A stretch of 64,000 nucleotides of DNA from positions 4,096 to 68,095 of the forward strand of contig QZCP01000623.1 in NCBI GenBank assembly GCA_003956705.1, in the 5' to 3' direction. The stretch is from Brevipalpus yothersi. Taxonomy: Eukaryota; Arthropoda; Arachnida; Trombidiformes; Tenuipalpidae. Under the pieces are notes generated by a model that saw nothing but the letters and a program-made list of their open reading frames with translations, was not told the origin of the DNA and made no database searches. Below are positions 48,283 through 58,285 of this stretch, piece after piece; within the stretch, counting starts at the first letter, position 1; the number at the start of each line of letters is the position of its first letter. The position numbers and the translations under genes were made by a program.

Positions 48283-50464
48283 ATGATGTACGAACAATGT
48301 GATGGTATTGACACTGGTGAGTATGATTATGATTCGCTGGTAAAATTGTGTGAAACAAGACAAGTGAGAGTGACGGTAACTCGCTTGGATCCGGAGACTA
48401 TTGACCGTTGGTCTTCGGGAAGAGGCCTACTGGCGCCTGATCATAATGTAGACGATGTTCGTGATGTAATATCTCAGCCTGATTATGATAGTGTTATGGA
48501 TGAGGAAACTGATGAGGAAGAATTGGGAGATGTTCATACCATTGATCTTTCAACTATACCAAATCCTGAGGCGTATTTGAAAAATCCAACCGTCAACAAT
48601 CAAAGTAAAGCCTCTACCACTCGCTCTTCCAAGAAATCACAACTTTTCAGCATTTTCACTCTCGATGAATTCGCGGATCGTCACAGTGCCATGACATCAT
48701 ATTACAAACAATTAAGGTATGCACCTTACAAGTGTGGCCAATGTGATGAGGCAACCATTGAAATAAAAGAAATGATCGAACACTTTTTGCAAGATCATTC
48801 GGACCAGAAAGAGGTTCAATATCGACAAAAATTGGTCACATCCAGGGAAAGATGGGTTCAAAGCTTTCTCGACTACCAGACTGCGTGTGCTGATGGTGAT
48901 GAAGAGCCTCTTCCAAACGGTACTGTGCATAAATTCTGTCCTGTATGTAATCATTATGATTGGAAAAATGATCAATCAAAGAAGCCCATAACCGATCTTC
49001 ATTATGCTGTTGTACTGGATAAAAATCATATCAATAAGCATCTAAGATATCATCCATTTGCATGTTCATTATGTCTTAGCAATGGTCGCCGGTATTCCTT
49101 ATCGATGATCAATAGAAAGGCCAAAGAGCACCTCGAAGACGAACATAATTTTTCTAATCTATCTGAAGAAGAGATGAAGAGCATTTTTAAACCATCCCAA
49201 CTGATTCCGGAGTTGGAAAATTTTCTGCGCGACTATGTTTCCATTATCCAAGAGAATGCAGGAGGTCCTCAAAAATCTTCACAACCTCCTACCCTGCGAA
49301 CTACTCCTTCTAGAAGTACCTCTAGTAGTAGTAATCATCGAAAGTCGAGCAGAAAAGCTCCTGTTAAAGTTGTTTCCAAAATTAAACACGATATTAGTCC
49401 CACAAAGAAAGTCTCTGAGCGCAAACCCAAAGCTCCATCATCAGTGGGAAAGGGTAAAAATGGTCAGAAGATGATTCAACAATACTATCAAGCCAAACGG
49501 TTTCGTGCCTCAATCGCTGGAGATGAGAGTGAGGCAGAATCAGACTCAACTGAAGTTGCCTCAACAGTTGATACACCGCCACCATCAAAAGTTGAGGTAA
49601 TTCACTAGTTCTATATACCTAAACATGCCTACATTAATTTTATTTTCACCTTGAATCTTTCAGAACCAAAATCTCATCTGCCCATTTTGTAGTCACAAAG
49701 ATAATCTTCCGACCTTTTCCGATACTCCTGAAGCTTGGGATCATATGTCACTTCACATTGGTTATAAGCCAGTCGTTTGTGCCACTTGCAATGAAAAATT
49801 TTCCACTGTATCGTCTCTATATTATCATGGATATGCTCATCCGGAAGTTGCAGAATTATCATTTTCCCGAGTCTCAGATGTAATCATCGAATCTTGGGGT
49901 GAACGCTTCTTGGAAGTTCTCAAGACCAATCAGATCAAAGATCCTTCGGCCGCTTCTTTCTGTCCAGTTTGTGAGAAGCTTTATCCTAAGCCTCATTCGA
50001 AATCTTTAATTTCTCAGACTGATGTGAGGAGGCATATTTTTCTTCATTTGAGTTACACACCTCTACAATGTTTAGAGTGCAAAGAAGATGAGCGATTCTT
50101 CTCTGATATTAGGACAGACGCTTCGGATCATTTGAGAAAGCATCATAAAATCGAATGTGATCATGAGAAAGCTGCTAAATACTTCAAAAAATCATATGCC
50201 ATCGAATTTTTAGATGAATTCATCGATAATCACTTCAAGAAACTCGAAAAATCAACCGATAATCCAGTCGAGAGCGTCAAACCAGACTCCACGAGTCTGA
50301 ACGGAATTGAATTTGGCGAGAACGCCGCTACTTATATGGAATTGGGATCGATACTCTCTACACTAGAAGAAAGTCTTGGACCGGATGCCTTGAAATCGTT
50401 ATTAGATACTCCTGATGATCGAGAGGCAGTTCCTCAAGAGAAAACCGTCTCTGAGAAGACTTAG
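48283..50464 (+). CDS. Zinc-finger protein with four degenerate two-finger modules, 2 exons
   Basis: Exons 48283-49596 and 49664-50464 join in frame to 704 residues. I do not recognise a named family. A recurring module reads: [FI]-C-P-x-C ... H-x3-H-x2-Y-x-P-x2-C-x2-C ... H-x4-H. Copies are: a truncated first one (QLRYAPYKCGQC ... IEHFLQDH); a second (FCPVCNHY ... INKHLRYHPFACSLC ... EHLEDEH); a third at the start of exon 2 (ICPFCSHK ... WDHMSLHIGYKPVVCATC ... YYHGYAH); and a fourth (FCPVCEKL ... VRRHIFLHLSYTPLQCLEC ... DHLRKHH). Between modules come similar helices (RERWVQSFLDYQ; SWGERFLEVLK). A basic Ser/Thr/Pro/Lys-rich linker with possible nuclear-localisation clusters ends exon 1. The N-terminus is acidic. 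DNA or RNA binding in the nucleus is likely but inferred. Confidence 0.8.
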
Positions 50465-50982
50465 TAATAATTTCCATGACATCAGCCTTGCATCTATATT
50501 TTGTTGAACTCTCACTTATTTTCATTCTCTTTGTAAAAAAATTCTCATTCCATGTGAATAGTTAAGCGAGAGATTATGATTAAAAATCTCTGAAAAAGAT
50601 AACTCACAATTGTAAGTTTCTAATGAGTATCTTGAAGACACTTCAAGCCTATCGATGATCTATGATTGACAAATATTTAAGCATATCCGTATAACAACAA
50701 TGAGAGTTAAGTACAAGGAGTTTGGCAAGAAGAGAAGACGCATGGTGATTATCTTCTAATTGAACACAAGTTGAATCCGAGAGGGAAAGAGGTCAGTGAG
50801 GATGATAAAAAGTGATCAAATATTGAATCTGTTTGAGAGACGATGTGGTGGTAAGGATGACTTTATCGAAGATTGCAATCATCTTAATGCGGATCACTGA
50901 CTCGACCCGTTATGTCAAAGTGTTCGGAAAATTGTCGATCAAGGTAAAAAATGATATTAAATGAAAATTATGTGATTAAAAA

Positions 50983-52949
50983 TCAATTGGTCTTGACAAC
51001 TTCAACAGTTTCTTGTGGCTTGTCCTTCTTCAGATCCACGTTGATTCGAATATTCACCCGATTCAAAAGGTTCTGAGTGTTACTGGTGATCGAACTGAGA
51101 GTATTGTTAATCGAATTGAGGGTTCTGATTGCCATTTCAGATGTTGCCGGTTCTTTCAGTATCTTGTCGGCACTATTTTTTGCTTGCTCCAAGCGAGAAT
51201 TGATGTGCTCCAAAATTCGTCGAAAAACAACATCACCTCGGTCTTTCAAAATTTCGACAGCAGAACCAACGATTCTTTGCAATTGAGAGGCTCGCTTAGC
51301 GATCTCAACTCGCAACTCTTCCGCTCGCCTTCTGATGTCTTCTTTTTGAGCTCCATTCCTTTCCTCTAGAGTTGAATTGCTCAGTACTCCTGATGTCTCC
51401 TGTTAGAATGAAATTTAGGAGGAAAATTTTTACGATTGAGTATGATTTACTTGAAGAGACGAAGGAGAGACGTTCAAATTGTTTGCCAGTATTCTGTGAA
51501 TTTCCAAACACTCCTTGACAGATGTTGACTAGTCTTAACCGGAAATCATCTGAAGCACACTCTTGAAACTTACAATTTAGTAAAAGAGGATAAATTTTTT
51601 CTCGCTACTTCTATCGATGTCTTGAGTGAGTTAGGTGTGTTATTATCATTTGAATTGAGGAAGAAGACAATTAACTTGAAAGAATTCAGGATTTTCTATT
51701 GAAAATCGAAGCTTTTGATGGGATTGTGATCCATCTGTATCTATTCATTACATCATTTGAGGTCCTATTCCAGACTGAGTAATAGTAAAAATCGCATTTC
51801 AAGTTAGGATGAGAGTGGTGATAAACTGATGAATGACCATTCTCAGAGTAGAATGACGTTGAAATAGCCAATTCACTCAAGGGTTGTGGACTAATCATCG
51901 AGTGGTTATAAGTCTCGATGACCTAATCCCAAAATATAAGTGGACATAAATACAACATGCTTTTGCAATTTGATTTCGTTGGGCGTTTTGGAATTGGAAA
52001 TTGGATTGATGAAACTATAGCTCCCGGAGTTTGATAATAACGAGGTAATTGGTCTAGAAAAACTAAAAAAATTTTACAGTGCTGACTGACCTCATTGCCA
52101 TGGGATAAGAAAGCCATTCATTCATTCACATTCAATGTCAATGCTCAATAACTTCTGCCTACTGTCTACAAGGGATGTTGGCCCATTTTCCAACTTATGT
52201 CTATTTTTCTTGCCACTTGAAAGCTTGTTGACCAATAACTCAAAAACTTTCATATCCGAAAATGTATTGCTTAAAATTGGAAAAAATCTATTGAAGGGTA
52301 CTCATTCGCATCGATTATACGCAACAGACGAAAGATGATGCCTTACGATATGGAATTGAGAGCATCCCAAGTCGGAGTAGAGCTATTTTGGATTAGAAAT
52401 TTCAAGCTAATTTGCCTGTCAAGAATGGTTTCTAGCACTTCTTTTCACAATCTCACCATGAATAGTTGATAATCAGGTTGTTAAGCTATCGTTCAACGAA
52501 TTGCACAAATTCGATGAAAGAAATATTAGCGCAATTAAAAGTTCACAATTGATCCTTCTCACACTCATCACGCAAGCTCTTCGTTCGAAATGAAGACAAT
52601 CGCTTTGAATATCACTTACTTTAGGACCAAGATTTTGGGTTTGATTTTGACTAAGTAGGATATGTAAAGCTTTTCCAACGCCACTGATAAGCTCTAGAAC
52701 ATTAATTTTGGGCTTTTCACCGGTTTCCGAGCGTTTCGTTGATCGAGATGTTTCATTGGTTGATACTGATACCAATTTCTGATCAGATTCACCTGAGAAT
52801 TTCGAGAAAAAATCAAACAGAAGGACGAATGAAGGCGTGAAGATGGACGGAATAGAACTCCAGAATCTTAAAACTTGATAGCTTCAAAACTCACAGAAAA
52901 CATAGCCCGTCCAGATGGACACCAAGAACACCAAAAGTAAGCACCTCAT
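50983..52949 (-). CDS. Secreted alpha-helical protein of unknown function, 3 exons
   Basis: Exons 52949-52895, 52792-52620 and 51399-50983 sum to 215 codons, giving 214 residues. The first exon is almost exactly a signal peptide (MRCLLLVFLVSIWTGYVFC). Exon 2 is Ser/Thr/Lys-rich, then VLELISGVGKALHILLSQ. Exon 3 is a long run of charged amphipathic helices (EDIRRRAEELRVEIAKRASQ, HINSRLEQAKNSADKILKE, SINNTLSSITSNTQNLLNRV). There are several N-glycosylation sequons (NET, NQT, NST, NNT) and no cysteine in the mature part beyond the cleavage site, so no disulfides are expected. It has no membrane anchor. Apolipophorin-like, odorant or salivary roles are all possible; none is shown. Intron 2 (1.2 kb) is long for this window. 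Confidence 0.75.
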
Positions 52950-53619
52950 AGCAATCGATAAATTATTGGATTTATCAAGATAAAGGAGTAGAAAACGAGT
53001 GGAAAAGGTTCTTGACGAACGATCGAAACAAAATGCAAGTTGGCACCGCAAAGTTCGACAGTAGAAGCTGTAAAGTAGAAAAAAGGTATTGATCACCGAA
53101 AAACTGAACAATTCGAAGTTCTCTCATCAAGTGAAGAGAACGAGATAAAAAGCGAACATCAATGATGAGGAGTGGATGATTAGTGAAGAGGAGGGCCGAG
53201 GGAGTTGATATCCCAGTTTCCCTTTTTAATTCGGGGTAGTGACCTTATTTTGTGCACAACTCAACCTCCGATCCAATCCGATTCAAAAACATTGCTCGAT
53301 CATACCTTAAGGTGCCAATGACCCGATAGATAAGCTCAGTATGACCACAAATTCGACTCGATTCGGACCTCATCGAAAATCTTGAGGGTCATTTTTTCAT
53401 TGGATGAGAGTCAAATGGTTCCTCTTTTTCGTCAAATACTTTGAGTTCTAATAGGATTAATAAACATCGCATATTACCAGCAAAGGTCATACCATTACGG
53501 TCACAACTTGTGGACTGGATATTTCTAGAGAGTTTTTCCTCTATTTTTCTCAGAAATTTTTCTCTCCTTGTCTAAAACATTGTTAGCTGGCAGAAAAGAA
53601 TTCGATGGATTCTGGATGC

Positions 53620-54640
53620 TGGATATGATCCTCATCAAGAGAAGGCAAATGGGATGGCGCAAGGTATGCGAGAAGTGAAATTTTTCAAAACAGATAAGCG
53701 CTTGTTATCGACCTGAAAGTTTCAGGCTGAAATTCGTGCATTTTTTAGAATTATGCAACTACAATTTATTCTGTGAATTTTGATTTCAATTTTTGGGTGT
53801 GAAGATTGGTGATTATAGTTGAGATGGATATTGAGGGGTTGAATTACTATGAATTCCTTAAAATTGATCGAGGAGCTACCATCGAACAGATCAACAAAGC
53901 TTATCGTCGTCGAACTCTGGAATATCATCCAGACAAGAATCCTGATGATCTGTCTGCCAAGCAAAAATTTGAAAAGCTTCAAGAAATCGTGGAAATTCTT
54001 AGAGACCCTGTACAGAGATCTGATTACGACAGGAAGTTGAAAGCTCGTGATGAAAAGCGGGTTAAAGATGAAGAATTGGATGCCACAAGGCGTAAATATA
54101 AAGAAAATCTCGAGAGAAGAGAAAAAGAGAGTAAAGAGGAGGAAGATCGTCGGTTGGCTCAAGATGTTAAGCGTCAAAAAGAGATCGAAAGAGTCCGAAA
54201 GATCAACACACAACTTTTGGATGATGAAAATGAAAAGCTGCGTAAAAAAATCGAGAGAGATCTGTCTGATGTGTCCAATAGGATCAGTATTGGTGATCAG
54301 CCAATCTACAATATCACTGTCGAATGGGATGGTCCAGTGAGAAACAATACTTTCAGCTTGACGAACATTTTCTCCAGATTTGGAAAGTTATCCAATCTTG
54401 TCATCCAAGGGCGAACAGCAACTTTCGAATTTTCCGATAGAAATTCCGTTTTAGCTGCTCTATCAGCCAAAATCGAGAATGTTGCTATTCGGAGAGTGCA
54501 AATAAGCATCAGAACGAGCTTCAGTGAAAAGGCATCTGCCAAATCTCCGTATGGAATCAAACCTGGACAAACATTCGGTGATTTTGAGAAAGATGTGCTT
54601 GAGAAAATGAAAACTGCCAAAAGGTATCAGAATATGGCTC
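53620..54640 (+). repeat. Segmental duplication, arm 1 (DNAJC17 copy A with its 5' flank)
   Basis: From GATCCTCATCAAGAGAA near 53626 through the coding sequence to ATGGCTCGTT near 54642, this segment reappears on the opposite strand at about 58290-59088, with the RRM part missing there. The homology covers ~200 bases of non-coding 5' flank as well as the gene, so it is a genomic DNA duplication. Confidence 0.9.
53654..53663 (+). promoter_or_regulatory. Conserved upstream motif ATGGCGCAAG, copy A
   Basis: It begins 170 bases before the copy A start codon. The same ten bases occur 171 bases before copy B and about 181 before copy C, in flanks that otherwise differ between A and B. A shared promoter element or short upstream ORF start is possible. 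Confidence 0.45.
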
Positions 54641-54663
54641 GTTCTGATTCCCAAATCAAGTGA
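53824..54663 (+). CDS. DNAJC17-like J-domain/RRM protein, copy A
   Basis: A single-exon gene of 279 residues from the ATG at 53824 (MDIEGLNYYEFLKID). An N-terminal J domain with the HPD tripeptide (RRRTLEYHPDKNPDD) activates Hsp70 partners. It is followed by a long charged coiled coil (KRVKDEELDATRRKYKENLE; RQKEIERVRKIN). The RRM-like domain follows (YNITVEWDG ... LTNIFSRFGKLSNLVIQGRT ... ALSAKIENVAIRRVQI). A conserved tail ends it: SPYGIKPGQTFGDFEKDVLE, typical of DNAJC17 (yeast Cwc23 relatives). DNAJC17 is a nuclear splicing-linked J protein. The lack of introns in a gene-rich, intron-rich neighbourhood is notable and may reflect an ancestral retrocopy. It is followed in tandem by copy B and has a partial inverted copy C. 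Confidence 0.9.
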   Translation: MDIEGLNYYEFLKIDRGATIEQINKAYRRRTLEYHPDKNPDDLSAKQKFEKLQEIVEILRDPVQRSDYDRKLKARDEKRVKDEELDATRRKYKENLERREKESKEEEDRRLAQDVKRQKEIERVRKINTQLLDDENEKLRKKIERDLSDVSNRISIGDQPIYNITVEWDGPVRNNTFSLTNIFSRFGKLSNLVIQGRTATFEFSDRNSVLAALSAKIENVAIRRVQISIRTSFSEKASAKSPYGIKPGQTFGDFEKDVLEKMKTAKRYQNMARSDSQIK

Positions 54664-54778
54664 GAGAGAGAGAAAAAAAAGTGATTCCATGTCTGTTGGT
54701 TCATCTCATGACCAAAGTTTGGATTCCAAACCGATGAGTCTTCTATCATCGATGAATCATCATCAAAATTCAAATAGA

Positions 54779-54788
54779 ATGGCGCAAG
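54779..54788 (+). promoter_or_regulatory. Conserved upstream motif ATGGCGCAAG, copy B
   Basis: It begins 171 bases before the copy B start. Like copy A it is followed by an ATGCG, and then by GTGAAAT a few bases on. Confidence 0.45.
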
Positions 54789-54949
54789 TCATGCGCGTCC
54801 ATGTGAAATATATAATCAAAACAAAGTTTTCAAAACATTCATCAATTATCAACCGGCTACCAAGTCATGACTCTTATTACGCTCTTGCCTTAAGACTATT
54901 AATTTTCGGTGTTGAAAAGAGTTTGTGAATATTATCAGTACGGTTCCTG

Positions 54950-55765
54950 ATGGATGTTGACGGTTTGAATTATTATGAATTTCTCAAAGTCGAGCGTGAA
55001 GCCACCATCGAGCAGATCAACAAAGCTTATCGTCGTCGTACTCTTGACTATCATCCAGACAAGAATCCAGACGATCTGTCTGCCAAGCAAAAATTTGAAA
55101 AGCTTCAAGAAATCGTGGAAATTCTCAGAGACCCTGTGCAGAGATCTGATTATGATAGAAAGCTGAAAGCTCGTGATGCAAAGCGGGTTAAAGATAAAGT
55201 GTTGGATGCCACAAGACGTAAATATAAAGAAAATCTCGAGAAAAGAGAGAAAGAACGCCAAGAGGAAGAAAGTCGTGAATTGGCTCGTAACATTAATCGT
55301 AAAAAGGAAATAGAACATGTTCGAAAGATTAATTTACAGCATCTGGAAGAAGAAATTGAGAAGATACGAATGAAAACAAAGAGAGATCTAGCGGATGCTT
55401 CAAGGAAAATAACTGCTGGACAACTTGTCTATCGGTTCACTGTTGAATGGAATGGTGAAATCGATGGATCCACTGTTAGGAACAGTAGGTCCAGTTTGAC
55501 CAAAATTTTCTCACAATTTGGGAGAATAACTGATTTAGTTATTCATGGGAATAGTGCTACTATTGAATTTCTAGATGAAAGCTCTGTTCAAGCAGCTTTA
55601 TCGGCCAAACTTGATTATGTAACCATCAGAAAAGTTCAAGTTTTCTGTCGGGACCTCAAATCTCCTTATGGTATCAAGCCTGGGCAAACATTTTCTGATT
55701 TCGAAAATGAAGTGCTTGGAAAAATAAGGAACAGTGCATCGAGACGTCAGAAAGGAAGTTGCTAA
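54950..55765 (+). CDS. DNAJC17-like J-domain/RRM protein, copy B
   Basis: A single-exon gene of 271 residues, 286 bases after copy A, same strand. J domain with HPD (RRRTLDYHPDKNPDD), coiled coil, RRM-like region (YRFTVEWNGE ... LTKIFSQFGRITDLVIHGNS) and tail SPYGIKPGQTFSDFENEVLG are all intact. DNA of the J-domain region is close to copy A, with one identical run of about 53 bases (from GATCTGTCTGCC to GTGGAAATTCT), while the coiled coil and RRM have diverged much more. That mosaic suggests gene conversion between the tandem copies. Its stop lies 103 bases from the stop of the convergent USP gene, so their 3' ends probably overlap. Confidence 0.9.
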   Translation: MDVDGLNYYEFLKVEREATIEQINKAYRRRTLDYHPDKNPDDLSAKQKFEKLQEIVEILRDPVQRSDYDRKLKARDAKRVKDKVLDATRRKYKENLEKREKERQEEESRELARNINRKKEIEHVRKINLQHLEEEIEKIRMKTKRDLADASRKITAGQLVYRFTVEWNGEIDGSTVRNSRSSLTKIFSQFGRITDLVIHGNSATIEFLDESSVQAALSAKLDYVTIRKVQVFCRDLKSPYGIKPGQTFSDFENEVLGKIRNSASRRQKGSC

Positions 55766-55868
55766 AATATTCCCATTCTAGTAATGTGATTGTTTGTATC
55801 TCAGTATTAATGAGTCGCAGTATTCTGGAATCAATTTTTGTAACTCGTTTAATAACATTGATAATTAA

Positions 55869-57629
55869 TTATTTTTTATTCGAAATCTTTCTGTAGAAAA
55901 GAACATAAGCTTCACTGGAAGCGATGGTTTCAGGATCAACTGGGGTCACATATTGGTCATCAAACTCATACCATGTTTGATTATAATCATTGAGAGCATA
56001 GGTGATATAATGACCACATGCGTGGGTCCCTGTATGACATATAGCAGCGAGAAGATCATAGGAGCAATGATCATCATAGTATTCTGATAATTGATTACTA
56101 TGCGAAGATTCTGATGTGGATGGACAAGATGAAGATGATGACAGAGAAGAGGAGTTACTGTGATTGCTTTCGTTGGTGTTGATTGAATCAATATCTTGAA
56201 TACATTCATTCTTCTCTGATTTCAAGGATACACTTGTAGCTGCGCTTCTCCTTCGGGTGGGAGACATATAAGGTGACATATTCAGATTATTCAAGGGAAA
56301 TGACACATGACGTGTGATCTTCTGTGGATATGGTAGATCATGTCGAAATCTTTTCAAGTGAATGCAGAGAATATTTGGCAAAGAAGAAACACGAGATAGC
56401 TTGACTCCATTGCGAAGCTTTTTGCACTTATCACAGTTATACATATCATCGCCCTTCAGTTCGTCCAAAGAGAAAAAGGCTTGTAAACAATCTTGAAGAG
56501 TGATCGGAGGTCCTAGAATCCAGTTCAAAACCCAATCTAACCAACTCCAAAAGAGATGATATACAGCAGGTATACTGGTGATTGCGCGTGTGATCAAACC
56601 AAATCCAGCATATAAAGGTACAAGAGTAGCTAACCTCCAGTTGACTGTTCTTCTGGGCTCTTTTTTACTTTCTTGTCGGATTGAATTGTTGCCATTAAGA
56701 GGGCTAGATTTATTTGAATTGGACGTGCTTGCCTCATGGTTTGGTGTTCCTACTTTAGTTGAGGAGTCAGCATCCTTCAGGCTCTGAGCACCAGTCACTC
56801 TGAGCAACTGAAGATGATCCTTGTTGGGTATGGGCAAAGACAAATCTTGGAAATTTTCTTTGGTAGTTGATAAGTTTCCACAGGTCAAACATTCCACAGA
56901 ACTGATTATTTTACCGTCAAAAAGATCGGTGATGATACTCTTGTAGCGAACTTTCCTCTTCTTTTTCTTTAGTTCCCTAACCCTGAGCTCCTTTTTTTGC
57001 ATTTTCTGTTTATACATAGCTAAGGCTTTTTGAAGAGCAACATTTGTGTCAGGGGAAGCATCAACAATCAGAGGCATCAGGAGATTATTCCATTTTTCAT
57101 CACCGACAGCTGAGTCACGATTCTCATCACCAAACCCGCTCATTTCAGAGCTTAGACCAGAGTCACAAGTTTCATATTCATCATCATAGCTGTCTACACC
57201 ATTTGATTTGGGACTTTCATCTTCGGAGGAAGAATCGCCATCATTTGTTGGTTGTTTCAGCTCCTCATGCATTTGATCCAAAAGATAGCGAAGAAACTCT
57301 TGAGCGTCTTGTTGGCGACGATCTCGAAATATGGAGCAAACTCCTCTGATACCATGTAAAATACCGTTTGGTGTAACAATGGATGGACCATCATGGGACC
57401 ACATCTCTCTCATTAGCTTAGCATAACTGCGAGTCAGTTCACCACGAGATGATTTCCATCCCTCACCAATCATGAAACGGGTGAGCGGTGGGCAATTGGA
57501 AAGGGCTTGAAGAGCTGCATTCATGAAACACGTGTTGCCCAAATTTTTGAGACCAGTCAGCCCTCTTGTTTTATTTTCATCATCTTTGGAAAGCATATTA
57601 TCTTGCATGTAATGATTCAATTGCTCCAT
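55869..57629 (-). CDS. USP20/USP33-like ubiquitin-specific protease, catalytic core only
   Basis: A single coding exon; 586 residues from the ATG at 57629 (MEQLNHYMQDNML). The cysteine box is GLKNLGNTCFMNAALQAL (catalytic Cys near residue 34), followed by RRQQDAQEFLRYLLDQMHEE. The histidine box is GTHACGHYITYALND with WYEFDDQYVTPVD, ending AYVLFYRK. Two zinc-ribbon CxxC pairs occur (VECLTCGNL; YNCDKCKKL). The run FFSLDELKGDDMYNCDKC preceded by a hydrophobic stretch and WILGPPITLQDCL is specific to the USP20/33 (VDU) group, which deubiquitinate membrane receptors and HIF-related targets. The usual N-terminal UBP zinc finger and the two C-terminal DUSP domains are absent. An acidic Ser-rich insert sits after the QQD box and another before the His box. 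Confidence 0.9.
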   Translation of the reverse strand: MEQLNHYMQDNMLSKDDENKTRGLTGLKNLGNTCFMNAALQALSNCPPLTRFMIGEGWKSSRGELTRSYAKLMREMWSHDGPSIVTPNGILHGIRGVCSIFRDRRQQDAQEFLRYLLDQMHEELKQPTNDGDSSSEDESPKSNGVDSYDDEYETCDSGLSSEMSGFGDENRDSAVGDEKWNNLLMPLIVDASPDTNVALQKALAMYKQKMQKKELRVRELKKKKRKVRYKSIITDLFDGKIISSVECLTCGNLSTTKENFQDLSLPIPNKDHLQLLRVTGAQSLKDADSSTKVGTPNHEASTSNSNKSSPLNGNNSIRQESKKEPRRTVNWRLATLVPLYAGFGLITRAITSIPAVYHLFWSWLDWVLNWILGPPITLQDCLQAFFSLDELKGDDMYNCDKCKKLRNGVKLSRVSSLPNILCIHLKRFRHDLPYPQKITRHVSFPLNNLNMSPYMSPTRRRSAATSVSLKSEKNECIQDIDSINTNESNHSNSSSLSSSSSCPSTSESSHSNQLSEYYDDHCSYDLLAAICHTGTHACGHYITYALNDYNQTWYEFDDQYVTPVDPETIASSEAYVLFYRKISNKK

Positions 57630-58182
57630 AGAAAAGCACAGAGATGATTGCAAATCAGGAAAATTGGTGAAAAAGTAGAGAGCAGATTGATTGACTTGTT
57701 AATGGATGATTAGTCGAGCATTTAGATGGGGTAAGGGATTCCAGATCTCCCAAAATAGATGAAGACAGGCCTAGGAGAAATGTGATTAAATTAAATCATA
57801 GAAATAATCGATTAATTCTCAAGAGGAAAGCGAAAGCTGTTACGAATAACTCAATCAAAACAAACACACGAGACGTGACCGTTAGGCAGTCAAGATGAGC
57901 TCAATTTGTCAAAACAAACGACTTACCTTAGAGAAGCATCCAATTTAGGGGTAAATTAATGTAGTTCCCAACAGTTAACCGAGGCCTATTGATTTGATGA
58001 ACTATTCTCAAACTCAATTGGAAGATCTATTCAAGCTACAATTAATCACCCATCAGTGTGAGTAATGACTGATTAGTTTCTTGTCGATTCACTGCACATT
58101 GATGATCATAACATCAATACAACTTGGTGGATGAGGTGGCGCTGGCATATTGAATGATTTAAATTGAAATTATAAGTTTTTT
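57630..58182. other. Upstream region of the USP gene
   Basis: I searched for an exon encoding a UBP zinc finger on the minus strand and saw none. The sequence is AT-rich. A TTACCTTAG near 57925 could be a minus-strand donor of a non-coding leader exon. Confidence 0.4.
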
Positions 58183-58285
58183 AAAGAAATATTTAATCAA
58201 ATGGATTGAGAATTGAAGTTTAAAACATTTAAAAGAATTTATCATGCTCCTAGATACAGAAAATATTGTAGAAATTATGATGAAC
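58183..58285 (+). repeat. Direct repeat R, left copy (~103 bp)
   Basis: It matches 59102-59204 at a constant offset of 919 bases with about ten substitutions and no indels. The two copies bracket the inverted DNAJC17 copy C. It runs into the last codons of copy C. Confidence 0.9.

Noticed and set aside
51013..51369. Plus-strand 118-codon frame opposite the secreted helical protein
   Set aside because: Antisense shadow; the minus-strand exon has a matching phase with two upstream exons and a signal peptide.
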